This document shows, piece by piece, positions 14,722 to 24,151 of a stretch of DNA of 64,000 nt. This stretch comes from Haloplanus rubicundus (GTDB taxonomy: Archaea; Halobacteriota; Halobacteria; Halobacteriales; Haloferacaceae), in contig NZ_CP031148.1 in assembly GCF_003342675.1 (NCBI RefSeq), forward strand, positions 124,001 to 188,000, written 5' to 3'. The notes under the pieces were generated by a model. That model made no database searches. It saw only the letters and a list, made by a program, of their open reading frames with translations, and was not told where the DNA came from. Numbering within the stretch: the stretch's first letter is position 1; each line of letters starts with the position of its first letter. Both the position numbers and the translations under genes were made by a program.

Positions 14722-16101
14722 ATGGGTTTGTCGTCGACAGCGAGCGCCGCCGGAGCCGGAAGCGTGGCGCAACTCACCGAATTCGTGCCACTGACGGACA
14801 CGACCGTCACCATCGCCGGCTCGCTAGCGATCCTGGTATTGATCGCGCTGTCGGCGTTTTTCTCCTCCTCCGAGATCGCGATGTTCTCGCTGGCCCGCCA
14901 CCGGGTCGAGTCGCTCGTCGAGGAGGGCGTCCCCGGAGCCGCGGTAGTCCAGGAACTGAAATCCGACCCACACCGGCTCCTGATCACGATCCTCGTCGGC
15001 AACAACATCGTCAACATCGCGATGTCCTCCATCGCGACCGGACTCTTCGCCATCTACCTCTCGCAGGGGCAGGCCGTCCTCGCGGCGACGTTCGGGATCA
15101 CGACGCTCGTGCTCCTGTTCGGGGAGAGCGCACCCAAGTCCTACGCGGTCGAGAACACGGAGTCGTGGGCGCTCCGGATCGCGAGCCCGCTCAAGTATTC
15201 GGAGCTGGCCTTGCTCCCGCTGGTCGTCGTCTTCGATCACCTGACCCGCATCGTCAACCGGGTGACTGGCGGGCGCTCGGCCATCGAGACGACGTACGTC
15301 ACCCGGGACGAGATCCAGAACATGATCCAGACCGGGGAGCGCGAGGGCGTGATCGAGGAGGAGGAACGCGAGATGTTCCAGCGCATCTTCCGGTTCAACC
15401 GCACCATCGCCAAGGAGGTGATGACCCCCCGACTCGACATGACGGCCGTGCCGAAAGACGCCACGCTCGACGAGGCCATCGAGACCTGCGTCCAGAGCGA
15501 TCACGAGCGTATCCCCGTCTACGAGGGGAACCTCGACAACATCATCGGCATCGTCACCCTTCGCGACCTCATCCGTGAGAAGGATTACGGCGCGGGGGCG
15601 ACCGACCTGACGGACGTCGTCCAGCCGACCCTCCACGTCCCCGAGTCGAAGAACGTCGACGAACTGCTGGAGGAGATCCAGGACAACCGGATGCGCATGG
15701 TGATCGTCATCGACGAGTTCGGCACGACGGAGGGGCTGATCACGCTGGAGGACATGGTCGAGGAAATCGTCGGCGACATCCTCGAGGGCGACGAGGAGGA
15801 GCCGTTCGAGTTCGTCGAGGACGACGTGGTGATCGTCCGCGGCGAGGTCAACATCGACGAGGTGAACGAGACGCTCGATCTCGACTTGCCGGAAGGCGAG
15901 GAGTTCGAGACGCTCGCGGGCTTCATCTTCAACCGCGCTGGCCGCCTCGTCGAGGAGGGCGAGCAGATCGAGTACGACAGCATCACCATCCGGATCGAGC
16001 AGGTGGACAACACCCGTATTATGAAGGCACGGCTCACGATCCACGACGACGACGATACGGAGGCCGAGGAACCGGTCGACGAACCGGAGCCCGAGGAGTG
16101 A
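14722..16101 (+). CDS. CNNM-type transporter / hemolysin C family protein
   Basis: A 459-residue membrane protein. Residues about 1-185 form the DUF21/CNNM domain with several helices (ALSAFFSSSEIAMFSLARHR is the signature). A pair of CBS domains follows (about 205-330; VMTPRLDMTAVPKD, DEFGTTEGLITLEDMVEEI). A CorC_HlyC C-terminal domain (about 345-430) and an acidic tail end it. Relatives move or sense Mg2+ or Na+ and bind nucleotides at the CBS pair. The start at 14722 is chosen over GTG at 14701 because the TATA-like CTTAATTCAAG lies near 14687-14697. Confidence 0.88.
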   Translation: MGLSSTASAAGAGSVAQLTEFVPLTDTTVTIAGSLAILVLIALSAFFSSSEIAMFSLARHRVESLVEEGVPGAAVVQELKSDPHRLLITILVGNNIVNIAMSSIATGLFAIYLSQGQAVLAATFGITTLVLLFGESAPKSYAVENTESWALRIASPLKYSELALLPLVVVFDHLTRIVNRVTGGRSAIETTYVTRDEIQNMIQTGEREGVIEEEEREMFQRIFRFNRTIAKEVMTPRLDMTAVPKDATLDEAIETCVQSDHERIPVYEGNLDNIIGIVTLRDLIREKDYGAGATDLTDVVQPTLHVPESKNVDELLEEIQDNRMRMVIVIDEFGTTEGLITLEDMVEEIVGDILEGDEEEPFEFVEDDVVIVRGEVNIDEVNETLDLDLPEGEEFETLAGFIFNRAGRLVEEGEQIEYDSITIRIEQVDNTRIMKARLTIHDDDDTEAEEPVDEPEPEE

Positions 16102-16107
16102 GCGGGG

Positions 16108-17280
16108 TTACGCGACCACGACGTCGATAGCCGTGAAGATGCCGTAGCTGAGCGCGAGTGCGAGGACCAACGAACCGATCCAGGCGAGAACCGTGTAGAG
16201 CATCTTCCGGCGGCTGACCCCGCCACCGCCGGCGGCGTAGCCGGAGCCGATGATCGCCGAGACGACGATTTCGTTGAACGAGACGGGGATGCCGAAGGCG
16301 ACGGCCGCCTGCGCGATGGCGAAGGAGGGGATGAGCGCCGCGATGGAGCGACGGGGGCCGAGCGAGGAGTAGTCCTGTGCGAGCGCCTTGATCATGCGCG
16401 GGGCGCCGGTCCAGGAGCCGAGCAGGAGTCCGATCCCGCCGCCGGCGAGCACCGCGGGGAGCGGAACCGCGAAGTCGTCGAGCAGCGGCACGAGCGGGCC
16501 GATGGCGAGGCCGACCTGGCTCCCGCCGGCCGAGAAGGCGACGAGGCCGCCGAGCGAGAGGAGAAAGCGCCGCTGTGTGGCCTCCGGATCGGTCACGAGA
16601 CCGCGGTAGAGGACGGCGACGACGAGGAGCGCACAGACGGCCGCGACGACGCTCGCCCCGACCGGGAGGTCGGCGCCGAGGGCGGCCGCGATGGACGCCG
16701 ACTCGCCGGCCGGCCCGAGGAGGCTGAACTCGATGGTGGCGACGAGGGCGCCCACGAGGCCGCCGAGAACCGAGATGGCGTAGCGTTCGGGGACGCGCGG
16801 CGACCGGAGGAGCCGGGCGGTGGTGTACGCGATGCCGCCGCCCACGAAGGGGGTGAGGACCCACAGCGTCGCGATCTGTCGGTACTTCGCCCACGCGGGG
16901 TCGCCGCCGAGGGCGAGACCGACGCCGACGACGGCGCCGGTGACGGTGAAGGCCGTGGCGATGGGGTAGCCGGTGAAGACGCCGACGGCGACGAGCCCCG
17001 CGGCGGTGAGCAGGCCGACGATGGCCGCGGTGGCGGTGAGCGAGACGCCCCCGATGAGCTGGGTGCCGACCGCCTCGGTGACGTTCGCTCCCTGTAACAC
17101 CGCGCCGGCGAAGCCGAGCAAGCCGACGACGAAGCCGGCCCGCATCACGGAGATGGCGTTCGCGCCGACGGCGGCGGCGAAAGGCGTCGATCCCGAGGAG
17201 CCGGCGCCGATGGCCCAGGCCATGAAGAGGCTGGCGAGGGCGGCGACGACGAACGTCAGCAGTGTGCCGGTGGCGACCAT
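16108..17280 (-). CDS. Inorganic phosphate transporter, PiT family
   Basis: A 390-residue integral membrane protein with about ten helices. It carries the two PiT signature repeats: the N-terminal one (GANAISVMRAGFVVG) and a C-terminal one (NEIVVSAIIGSGYAAGGGG). Conserved acidic and polar residues lie in the repeats. PiT proteins import phosphate with a cation. No PhoU-like partner is adjacent. It is convergent with the CNNM gene, six bases apart. Confidence 0.88.
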   Translation of the reverse strand: MVATGTLLTFVVAALASLFMAWAIGAGSSGSTPFAAAVGANAISVMRAGFVVGLLGFAGAVLQGANVTEAVGTQLIGGVSLTATAAIVGLLTAAGLVAVGVFTGYPIATAFTVTGAVVGVGLALGGDPAWAKYRQIATLWVLTPFVGGGIAYTTARLLRSPRVPERYAISVLGGLVGALVATIEFSLLGPAGESASIAAALGADLPVGASVVAAVCALLVVAVLYRGLVTDPEATQRRFLLSLGGLVAFSAGGSQVGLAIGPLVPLLDDFAVPLPAVLAGGGIGLLLGSWTGAPRMIKALAQDYSSLGPRRSIAALIPSFAIAQAAVAFGIPVSFNEIVVSAIIGSGYAAGGGGVSRRKMLYTVLAWIGSLVLALALSYGIFTAIDVVVA

Positions 17281-17350
17281 CAGACTGTATCCGACTGTGC
17301 GAGGGGGGTACTAAGGGGTGTCGGGCGCGGGCGACGGGGCGGGGCAGCGA

Positions 17351-17506
17351 TCAGCGATACCCCTCGTCGTACCCCTCGCGGAGCGAGAGGAGCGTTCGGC
17401 GGACGAGCAGGTAGCCGAAGAAGACGAGCAAGAGCATCAGCGCCACCAACCCGAGGAAGATGGGGTCCTCGAGGAGGCCGGAGAGCTGGAGAACGGACGC
17501 CTGCAT
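17351..17506 (-). CDS. Small single-helix membrane protein
   Basis: A 51-residue protein with one strong transmembrane helix (FLGLVALMLLLVFFGYLLV) followed by a basic/aromatic tail (RRTLLSLREGYDEGYR). Small tail-patterned proteins of this type are conserved among haloarchaea but unnamed. The ATG at 17506 is preferred over an upstream start that adds unlikely residues. Confidence 0.6.
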   Translation of the reverse strand: MQASVLQLSGLLEDPIFLGLVALMLLLVFFGYLLVRRTLLSLREGYDEGYR

Positions 17507-17594
17507 GGTCGGGACGTGGCCCGGCGCGCACAAAGCCGTTTCGGGGTCCGGACGACGGCGTGTGAGGAAAGCTACAACGGCGTTTTGAGTCTAC

Positions 17595-17669
17595 GTCGTT
17601 TATAATATCCTCACCGCTGTAGGTGAGAGTGCGTGGTCCCCCGACCTCGCTTCGGCCCTCCACTTCTCG
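17595..17669 (+). promoter_or_regulatory. TATA-like element without an obvious gene
   Basis: A good TATA-like GTTTATAATAT (17597-17607) on the plus strand is followed by an imperfect hairpin (CTCACC...GGTGAG, about 17610-17627). No plus-strand gene follows for more than 600 bases. Downstream is the end of the convergent phosphoesterase gene. A short untranslated RNA is possible, or the AT-rich stretch is simply a terminator for the minus strand. Confidence 0.3.
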
Positions 17670-18230
17670 TTAGACCGGCGGCACGCGGAACCGGCGAATC
17701 ACCTCGCCGTCCGGGGTGCGAACGACGCCGACGAGACCCGTCTCCGCGTCGACGGGAGCGTCGACCCCGTCGGGCGCGTCGTCGCTCCCCGCCGGCCACA
17801 GTTCGGCGTGGCCGGGACGATTCCCCCGTGGATCGGCGTGACTCCCCGGATTGAGGAGCGCCGGCCCCGCCTCGGGCGTGTCGACCGTCGGCCGGTGGGT
17901 GTGCCCGGAGACGACGAGGGCGGCCCCACGTTGCCGGCCGAACAGGGAGAGGGCCGTCGCGCCGCCGCGTTCGGTGTGGGTGACGGCGACCCGGACGCCG
18001 GCGTACGTCGTCGTCGCGGCCGAGAGGAGACGGTCCCGCACCGCGGCGGTGTCGGCGTTGCCGTGGACCGCGACGAGTCGCGCGGCGTGGTCCCGGAACT
18101 CGTCGAGGACAGCGGTCGTGGTGAAGTCGCCGGCGTGGATCACGAGGTCCGCGGCGTCGACGGCCTCGCGGGTGCGGCCGGTCAGGCGGGCGTCGTCGGT
18201 GCCGTGCGTGTCGGAGCAGACGACGAGCAT
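17670..18230 (-). CDS. Metallophosphoesterase, YfcE/MJ0936 family
   Basis: A 186-residue calcineurin-like phosphodiesterase. The metal ligands appear in order: CSDTHG (residues 5-10), HAGDFTT, VHGNAD and VSGHTHRPTVD, followed by LLNPGSHADPRGN. That is the full set for a two-metal site. Relatives hydrolyse phosphodiesters in vitro and their in vivo substrates are unknown. The ORF is open far upstream, but the ATG at 18230 places the first motif at the N-terminus as in all relatives. Divergent from the CDF transporter gene, 75 bases apart. Confidence 0.88.
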   Translation of the reverse strand: MLVVCSDTHGTDDARLTGRTREAVDAADLVIHAGDFTTTAVLDEFRDHAARLVAVHGNADTAAVRDRLLSAATTTYAGVRVAVTHTERGGATALSLFGRQRGAALVVSGHTHRPTVDTPEAGPALLNPGSHADPRGNRPGHAELWPAGSDDAPDGVDAPVDAETGLVGVVRTPDGEVIRRFRVPPV

Positions 18231-18305
18231 GGGGGGAGGTGTCGGCCCATCCGCAACTCCGTTTCGGTCGGAAGGTTGAATCGGCGCCCGGTCGACGGAG
18301 CGACC

Positions 18306-19247
18306 ATGGCTGGTAGCAAGTCGGTGGTTCTGGCCGCCCTCGTCGCGAACGGCGCCATCGCCGTCCTGAAGTTCCTCGCCTTTCTCCTCACCGGGAGCCC
18401 CTCGATGCTCTCGGAGACGTACCACTCCATCTCCGATACGGGCAACCAGGTGTTTCTCCTGATCGGCATCCGCTACAGCGGGAAGGCGCCGAGCCGTGCG
18501 CACCCCTTCGGCTACGGCAAGGCGCAGTTCTTCTACAGCTTTCTCGTCTCCGTCCTCCTGTTCGGCATCGCGGGGTGGGAGAGCCTGAAACACGGCGTCG
18601 AGGCCATCCGCTCCGGCCACGCCGCCAGCCCGGGGACCGTCACCCTCGCGGGCGTCACCTTCGACACCGTCTACGTGAGCGTCGCCGTCCTGCTCGGCGC
18701 CATCGCGTTCGAGACGTACGCGTTCGTGAAGGCGAACGCCGAACTCCGGCGACAGATGGAGGCGTACGGCTGGGCGAACCTCGTCGAGGCGTTCAGGTCG
18801 ACCAGCGACGTGACGACGCTCACCGCCTTCACGGAGGACGCCATCGCCCTCGGCGGGGCGGCGCTCGCCCTCGTCGGCATCGTCCTCACACGCGTGACGG
18901 GGAACCACATCTACGACGCCGTCGCCGCGGCGCTCATCGGCCTCCTCCTGATGGGCTTCGCGCTCGCGTTGGCGTGGGAGAACAAGCGGCTCCTGCTCGG
19001 CGAGAGCGCACCGAAGGAGCTGGAAGCCGACTTCCAGTCGATCATGCGCGACCACCCGGGCGTGACCCACGTCGACCGCTTCCGGACGATGTTCGTCGGA
19101 CCGAAGGGTATCCTCGTCGCCGCCGACGTGAGCTTCGACCCGGAGCTCGTGACCGACGACATCGACGCCGACATCAGCCGGATCGAGGAGAAACTGCGTG
19201 CGCGCGACGACCGGGTGCGGTTCGTCTACGTCGAACCGGAGCTCTAG
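18306..19247 (+). CDS. Cation diffusion facilitator (CDF) transporter
   Basis: A 313-residue metal/proton antiporter of the cytoplasmic membrane. The six-helix domain shows [16 protein letters not shown] with Glu and Asp in the second helix (the transport site) and a second polar set ([17 protein letters not shown]) in helix five. The cytoplasmic C-terminal domain (about 215-313) is the usual dimeric ferredoxin-like one. Likely exports Zn2+, Fe2+ or Mn2+. The first site has D/E rather than the clear HxxxD pattern of zinc-specific members. Its stop overlaps the convergent aldolase gene. Confidence 0.88.
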   Translation: MAGSKSVVLAALVANGAIAVLKFLAFLLTGSPSMLSETYHSISDTGNQVFLLIGIRYSGKAPSRAHPFGYGKAQFFYSFLVSVLLFGIAGWESLKHGVEAIRSGHAASPGTVTLAGVTFDTVYVSVAVLLGAIAFETYAFVKANAELRRQMEAYGWANLVEAFRSTSDVTTLTAFTEDAIALGGAALALVGIVLTRVTGNHIYDAVAAALIGLLLMGFALALAWENKRLLLGESAPKELEADFQSIMRDHPGVTHVDRFRTMFVGPKGILVAADVSFDPELVTDDIDADISRIEEKLRARDDRVRFVYVEPEL

Positions 19248-20260
19248 ATCGTTTCGATCCGATCCAGCGCCGTCTCGACGGCCGCGCGGTCCACGTCGCG
19301 GTGGGTACAGAACCGGACGTGCGCGTCGTCGATGGCGCCACAGCCCACCCCGCGGTCGGCGCAAGCGTCGACGAACGCCGAGGCGTCGAACGGGGCGGCA
19401 GAGACGTCGACGACGACGATGTTCGTCTCCGGCGTCGGGACCGACAGGTCGTCGAGGGCGTCCAGCCCCGCGGCGAGGCGGGCGGCGTTCGCGTGGTCCT
19501 CGGCCAGCCGGTCCCGGTTCTCCAGCGCGAGGAGGCCGGGGGCGGCGATAATGCCCACCTGCCGCATCCCGCCGCCGTGGAGTTTGCGCAGCCGACGCGC
19601 CTCGTCGATGAAGGCCTCGCTCCCGGCGAGGATGGAGCCGACGGGGGCGCCGAGACCCTTCGAGAGACAGAAGAGGACGGAGTCGACGGGCGCGACCATC
19701 TCCGCGGGGTCGACGTCGAGGGCGACGCAGGCGTTGAACAGACGGGCGCCGTCGAGGTGGACGGGCACGTCGTGGGCGCCCGCGGCGTCGGCGACGGCGC
19801 GAATCCGGTCGACCGGAACCGCGAGGCCGCCGCGGGCGTTGTGCGTGTTCTCCAGACAGACGAGACCGGTGCCGGGGCGGTGGAGGTCCGCGTCGTGACA
19901 GACAGCGTGGATCTGCTCGGGGGTGAAAATCCCGTTTTCGGCGTCGAGGGTGCGGGTCTGGAGGCCGGCGTTGCGGGCGAGACCGCCGAGTTCCCAGCGG
20001 ACGACGTGGGCGTCGGCGTCGGCGACGACTTCGCTGCCGGGGTCGGCGTGAACCTGGGCTGCGATCTGGTTGCCCATCGTCCCCGTCGGGACGAAGAGGG
20101 CGTCCTCGCAGCCGACGAGGGCGGCCGCACGACGTTCGAGGTCGTTCACCGTGGGGTCGTCGCCGTACACGTCGTCGCCCACGTCGGCGTCGCGTGCGGC
20201 GTCGCGCATCGCGTCGGAGGGGCGGGTGACCGTGTCGGATCGCAGGTCGATATCGAACAT
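19244..20260 (-). CDS. ltaE: Threonine aldolase (low-specificity, PLP-dependent)
   Basis: A 338-residue fold-type I PLP enzyme that cleaves L-threonine to glycine and acetaldehyde. Evidence: [17 protein letters not shown] at the N-terminus, the glycine-rich [10 protein letters not shown] cofactor loop, [10 protein letters not shown] with the Asp that holds the pyridine nitrogen, and [10 protein letters not shown] with the PLP-binding lysine. It ends with the family's small C-terminal domain. ATG at 20260 is chosen because the upstream in-frame extension is unlike any relative. Confidence 0.9.
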   Translation of the reverse strand: MFDIDLRSDTVTRPSDAMRDAARDADVGDDVYGDDPTVNDLERRAAALVGCEDALFVPTGTMGNQIAAQVHADPGSEVVADADAHVVRWELGGLARNAGLQTRTLDAENGIFTPEQIHAVCHDADLHRPGTGLVCLENTHNARGGLAVPVDRIRAVADAAGAHDVPVHLDGARLFNACVALDVDPAEMVAPVDSVLFCLSKGLGAPVGSILAGSEAFIDEARRLRKLHGGGMRQVGIIAAPGLLALENRDRLAEDHANAARLAAGLDALDDLSVPTPETNIVVVDVSAAPFDASAFVDACADRGVGCGAIDDAHVRFCTHRDVDRAAVETALDRIETI

Positions 20261-20370
20261 ACTGGCCTTCGGACCGGCCACGAGAAAAAGAGGTAGGTCG
20301 TGTCGTCGTTGCGTTCGAACGTCATCGCACACCCGACCACAGGACTGTGCGGACAGTTTCGAACCCGACG

Positions 20371-20664
20371 CTACGGGAGCCCCGCGATCAACTCGCGGTA
20401 CTCGTCCTCGGGGAACGCCCGCAGCGTCTCCGTGCGGATCGCACCCCCGCCGGAGATGGTGATTCCGGCCTGCGTCGCCGTCTCCGCGTCCGGCATCTCC
20501 ATGATCGCGACGGCGTCGTACTGCCCCATCGTGAGGAAGAAGTGGGTCAGTTCCCCACCCATCGACTCGACCACCCCCCGCGCGTCGTCGAGTCGGTCCG
20601 GGCTCTCGTCCATGTGCTGTACGCCCTCGCCCGTGTAGCTCACGAGGCTGATGTACGTCTCCAT
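20371..20664 (-). CDS. GYD domain protein
   Basis: A 97-residue single-domain protein of the GYD family (ferredoxin-like fold): it begins [11 protein letters not shown], contains the [15 protein letters not shown] core and the [20 protein letters not shown] end. Function is not known for the family. It stands alone, divergent from the M29 peptidase gene with about 108 bases between them. Confidence 0.85.
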   Translation of the reverse strand: METYISLVSYTGEGVQHMDESPDRLDDARGVVESMGGELTHFFLTMGQYDAVAIMEMPDAETATQAGITISGGGAIRTETLRAFPEDEYRELIAGLP

Positions 20665-20772
20665 GTTGGATCGGTCGTCCGGGTGAACGACCGCCCGTTA
20701 TTTGTCAGCCAAGTATAAGAAATCATCCCCACACTCCGAAAGGCTTTGCCCGCCGCGCCGGAAGACCGTGGC

Positions 20773-21861
20773 ATGGACCCGCGCATTCGCACGCACGCGG
20801 AGATCATCGTCGATCACTCGACGCGCATCGAGTCGGGCGACAACGTGGTCATCAGCATGCCGGCGGCCGCCGAGGACCTCGCCGTCGCGCTCCACGAGGT
20901 GCTGGGCGACCGGGGCGCCAATCCGGTCTACGTGAACAACTCCGAGCGCGCGGCGCGGGCGTACCTCCGTGCGAGCGACGAGGAGGACTTCGAGACGCCG
21001 AGCCACCAACTCGCGATGTTCGAGGAGGCGGACGCGTTCGTCATCGCCCGCGGCGGCGAGAACGTCTCGGAACAGAGCGACGTGACGCCCGAGACCAACG
21101 CCGCCTACCGGCGGGCGATGCGGCCCGTCCTCGACGAGCGGCTGGGCAAGCGCTGGTGTCTCACGCAGTTCCCCTCCTCCGGCCACGCCCAGCTCGCGGG
21201 GATGAGCAGCGAGGCCTACGAGAACTTCGTCTGGGACGCGGTGACGCTGGACTGGGACGAACAGCGCGACCACCAGGCCCAGATGGTGGAGATTCTGGAC
21301 GGCGCCGACGAGGTGCGGATCGAGAGCGGCGACGAGACGGACGTGACGATGTCCGTCGCGGGCAACCCGACGATCAACGACTACGGCGAGCACAACCTCC
21401 CCGGCGGCGAGGTGTTCACGGCGCCGGTCACGGAGTCGGTCGAGGGGTACGTCCACTTCGACATGCCCCTGTACCGCAAGGGCAAGGAGATCGAGGACGC
21501 CCGCCTCCGGTTCGAGAACGGGAAGGTGGTCGGCCACAGCGCCGAGCGCAACGAGGACGTGCTGACCGGCATCCTGGAGACGGACGAGGGCGCGCGCTAC
21601 CTCGGCGAACTCGGCATCGGGATGAACCGCTCCATCGACCAGTTCACGTACAACATGCTGTTCGACGAGAAGATGGGCGACACCGTCCACATGGCCGTGG
21701 GCAACGCCTACGCCGACACCGTGGGCGAAGAAAACGAGCGCAACGAGAGCGCCGAACACGTCGACATGATCGTCGACATGTCCGAGGACTCGGTGATCGA
21801 AGTGGACGGCGAAGTCGTCCAGCGGAACGGGACGTTCGTGTTCGAGGACGGGTTCGAGTAA
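20773..21861 (+). CDS. M29 family aminopeptidase (thermophilic aminopeptidase type)
   Basis: A 362-residue metallo-aminopeptidase. Conserved parts: DNVVISMPAAAEDLA near the N-terminus, TQFPSSGHAQLAGMS, GNPTINDYGEHNLPGGEVF (Glu and His metal ligands), GIGMNRSIDQF and HMAVGNAYADTVG, then VDMIVDMS near the end with the Asp ligand. These match M29 enzymes such as AmpS/aminopeptidase T. It removes N-terminal residues in the cytoplasm. The last codons and stop lie inside the first copy of an 81-base tandem repeat. Confidence 0.9.
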   Translation: MDPRIRTHAEIIVDHSTRIESGDNVVISMPAAAEDLAVALHEVLGDRGANPVYVNNSERAARAYLRASDEEDFETPSHQLAMFEEADAFVIARGGENVSEQSDVTPETNAAYRRAMRPVLDERLGKRWCLTQFPSSGHAQLAGMSSEAYENFVWDAVTLDWDEQRDHQAQMVEILDGADEVRIESGDETDVTMSVAGNPTINDYGEHNLPGGEVFTAPVTESVEGYVHFDMPLYRKGKEIEDARLRFENGKVVGHSAERNEDVLTGILETDEGARYLGELGIGMNRSIDQFTYNMLFDEKMGDTVHMAVGNAYADTVGEENERNESAEHVDMIVDMSEDSVIEVDGEVVQRNGTFVFEDGFE

Positions 21862-22042
21862 CGGGGTTTTTGGTCCAGCTTTTTGCCGCGAGCGATCGGT
21901 GGGAGCGAGCGGGAAAAAGGTGGGAGCGAGGGGTTCGAGTAACGGGGTTTTTGGTCCAGCTTTTTGCCGCGAGCGATCGGTGGGAGCGAGCGGGAAAAAG
22001 GTGGGAGCGAGGGGTTCGAGTAACGGGGTTTTTGGTCCAGCT
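21851..22042. repeat. 81-bp tandem duplication carrying the stop codon and terminators
   Basis: Two perfect-looking 81-base units start at 21851 and 21932, and a 30-base partial third starts at 22013. Each unit begins with the final three codons and TAA of the peptidase gene, then two T5 tracts. These lie at 21867-21871 and 21880-21884 in unit one, with the same pattern 81 bases on. Each unit also has an A5 tract at 21914-21918 (T5 on the minus strand). The block sits between two convergent genes, so it works as a multiplied bidirectional terminator. The unit length is 27 codons, so every TAA stays in the same frame. Confidence 0.93.
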
Positions 22043-22355
22043 ACAGCGCGCCACGCACGAGCACCACCGCGCCGACGCCGAGGAGGAGCGCGACCAGCAC
22101 GTTGCCGGTCCGGCGGACGGCGACGACCACGACACCCGCCGCGACCCACGTCGGCGGGCCGGCGGTGGCGACGGCGGGTGCGAGAATCGAGACGACGACG
22201 GCACCCGGCAGGGCGTCGAGCGCCGTCTCCGCGTCGTCGGGCAGGTCGACGTGACCCAGCGCCCAGAGGCCGCCGGCCTTGGTCAGGTAGGTGACGGCGG
22301 CCATCGCGAGGACGACGCCGACGGTCCGTGGCGCGAGGGCGAACGGATCAGTCAC
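22041..22355 (-). CDS. azlD: AzlD family branched-chain amino acid exporter subunit
   Basis: A 104-residue protein with three to four helices matching the AzlD domain (VLAMAAVTYLTKAGGLWALG, then LDALPGAVVVSILAPAV). Together with AzlC it forms a LivE-like exporter. GTG at 22355 overlaps the end of azlC by eight bases; the frame is open upstream but that part is azlC antisense-quality sequence. The stop falls in the partial third unit of the tandem repeat. Confidence 0.85.
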   Translation of the reverse strand: MTDPFALAPRTVGVVLAMAAVTYLTKAGGLWALGHVDLPDDAETALDALPGAVVVSILAPAVATAGPPTWVAAGVVVVAVRRTGNVLVALLLGVGAVVLVRGAL

Positions 22356-23046
22356 GGCGGACCACCACCGCCAACACCCCGGCAAGCGCGCCACAGAGGA
22401 CGTACCAGCGGCCGGGGAGAAGCGCCTCGGTCGCCACGGCGACGACGGCGGCCGCACCCCACGGGGCGAGGGTCGACCGCCCCTCCCAGAGTTCGACCGC
22501 GATGGCGAGGAAGACGGCCGTGAGCGCGAAGTCGAGACCGTAGCGCGACGGATCACCCACGACGCCGCCGGCGGTGGCGCCGACGACGGTCGCAGCCACC
22601 CAGAACGACCAGATGGCGAGCCCCGAGCCGAGGAGAAAGGCGCCCAGACGGCTGCCGGATCGGAGTTCGCCCATCGTCAGCGCCCAGTTCTCGTCGGCGG
22701 TGAAGAAGACGCTCGCGTACGCCTGGCGCGGGGCGATCCGACGGAACCACGGGCGGAGCGCGGCACCCATCAGCACGTATCGGAGGTTGACCACGAGGGT
22801 CGTCCCGACGACGGCGACGACGGGGACGGGGTCGGCCCAGAGTTCGATGGCGATCAGTTGGGCGGCGCCGGCGAGCACCGTCGCGCTCATCAGCGTCGCC
22901 TCGGCCACACTGAGGCCGGCCTCGCGCGCGAGGACGCCGAAGACGACGCCGTAGCCGGCGACACCGAGCGCGACCGGGACACACTGGACGAAGCCGTCGC
23001 GGAGGCCCGCCCACCCGAACTGCACGTCCGGCGGAGCGGTGGTCAC
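22348..23046 (-). CDS. azlC: AzlC family branched-chain amino acid exporter
   Basis: A 232-residue membrane protein of the AzlC/YgaZ family. It has GFVQCVPVALGVAGYGVVFG at the start, the conserved VLAGAAQLIAIELW helix, NLRYVLMGAAL and FFTADENWAL. Works with AzlD, whose gene follows directly, to export branched-chain amino acids or analogues. The ATG at 23046 gives the usual family length. Confidence 0.88.
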   Translation of the reverse strand: MTTAPPDVQFGWAGLRDGFVQCVPVALGVAGYGVVFGVLAREAGLSVAEATLMSATVLAGAAQLIAIELWADPVPVVAVVGTTLVVNLRYVLMGAALRPWFRRIAPRQAYASVFFTADENWALTMGELRSGSRLGAFLLGSGLAIWSFWVAATVVGATAGGVVGDPSRYGLDFALTAVFLAIAVELWEGRSTLAPWGAAAVVAVATEALLPGRWYVLCGALAGVLAVVVRRD

Positions 23047-23150
23047 GGGGCGACACCTCTCCGTTGGAGGGTAGTCGACATCGTCCCCTCGAACGACGTC
23101 GAGAACGGTAAACGCTCGGAGAAGCGCGTTTCTCCCAACGCGATGAGCGG

Positions 23151-23492
23151 TCAGTCGTCGCGGAGGTGAGCGTCCGTCGAGAGCGTCCGGACGGCCGACC
23201 GGCCGGCGGGCGTCGGCGCGTAGCCGTCGTCACGGCGAACGACGAATCGGTCCCGGAGCTGTCGCAGGTGGTAGTTGAACCGCCCCTTGTCCTCGACGGC
23301 GGTGGCCGCGCGGAGCGACGAGTACTCGAGGGCGTCCTCCGACCGGACGAGCGCGAACAGGATTTCGAGGCGGAGGGGGTGAGAGAGGGTCGAAAGCGTC
23401 TCGGCGAGCGGGTCCGCCGGCGGCGACGACGGCTGCCCGGGCGGCGCGTCGGGGGCGGATGCGTCGTCCCACGTCCAGTCGGGAATCGCCAT
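23151..23492 (-). CDS. ArsR-like winged-helix regulator
   Basis: A 113-residue DNA-binding protein. After an acidic/Pro-rich start (1-30), a winged helix runs from LSTLSHPLRLEILFAL through EYSSLRAATAVEDKGRFNYH (recognition helix) to the wing FVVRRDDGYAPTPAG. This is the haloarchaeal ArsR-like type that binds DNA as a dimer. The target is unknown; the azlCD operon lies just downstream in the same direction, 105 bases away, and is a candidate. No metal-binding cysteines. Confidence 0.8.
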   Translation of the reverse strand: MAIPDWTWDDASAPDAPPGQPSSPPADPLAETLSTLSHPLRLEILFALVRSEDALEYSSLRAATAVEDKGRFNYHLRQLRDRFVVRRDDGYAPTPAGRSAVRTLSTDAHLRDD

Positions 23493-23563
23493 ACTCGGCT
23501 CTCGAACGGGCGGCGAAAAAATAGTTCTGGACCCCCGTCGGTCGCCCCGGGTGCTCGCGGGGC

Positions 23564-24025
23564 TTACTCGTCGGTGATGTCGAGGTCGAACTGCTTGTTC
23601 TCGACGACGGCGTTGAGGACGACGCTCGTGTTGGACTCGCGGATGTCGGCGTCGGTCAGCAGGGTCTTGATCTGCTCGTTCATGCCGTCGGTGTCGATGA
23701 ACTTGCCGACGGCGATGACGTCGTAGTCGCCGGTGACTTCGTAGACGCTGATCATCTGTTTCTGCTCTTTGAGGCGGTCGGTGATGTCGGGCAGGGCGCT
23801 CCCCTCCACCTTCAACTGGAGGATGGCGGTCACGTCGTAGCCGAGGGCGCCGTAGTTGACACGCGGGGTGTACCCCTCGATGACGCCCTCCTCCTCCAAG
23901 TCGCGAAGGTGGTTCGAGACGGTGGTGACGGAGACGTCGAGTTCTTCGGCGAGGCTGCGAAGGCTGGCGCGTCCGTCGCCGAGGAGTGCGTTGATGAGCT
24001 TGGCGTCGAGATTTTCGTACGTCAT
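23564..24025 (-). CDS. lrp: Lrp/AsnC family transcriptional regulator (Lrp)
   Basis: A 153-residue regulator with an N-terminal HTH (residues 7-50, [25 protein letters not shown]) and a C-terminal RAM/AsnC ligand-binding domain ([13 protein letters not shown] ... [16 protein letters not shown]). It is divergent from glnA with 126 bases between, the arrangement known in haloarchaea where Lrp affects glutamine synthetase expression. The AT-rich stretch at 24040-24075 holds its own promoter (TAAACTTCTATA read on the minus strand). Confidence 0.9.
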   Translation of the reverse strand: MTYENLDAKLINALLGDGRASLRSLAEELDVSVTTVSNHLRDLEEEGVIEGYTPRVNYGALGYDVTAILQLKVEGSALPDITDRLKEQKQMISVYEVTGDYDVIAVGKFIDTDGMNEQIKTLLTDADIRESNTSVVLNAVVENKQFDLDITDE

Positions 24026-24151
24026 GGCAGTTACGCACGTATCGAGGGGTATAGAAGTTTACGAATATCCAATTCCGGTCGAGGCGGGGAGGAAATTGCA
24101 GACAACAAAAAGGGCTTAATACTAGGAGTATAGATTAACCCTGTCCAGAAC

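Noticed and set aside
17670-19364. Long minus-strand reading frame extending the phosphoesterase gene upstream
   Set aside because: The upstream part overlaps the divergent CDF gene and has arginine-rich, low-quality protein. The phosphoesterase motif starts at the ATG at 18230.
21156-22523. Long plus-strand frame across the M29 peptidase end and the 81-bp repeats
   Set aside because: Arg/Gly-rich out-of-frame sequence. It seems open only because the GC-rich region lacks stops.
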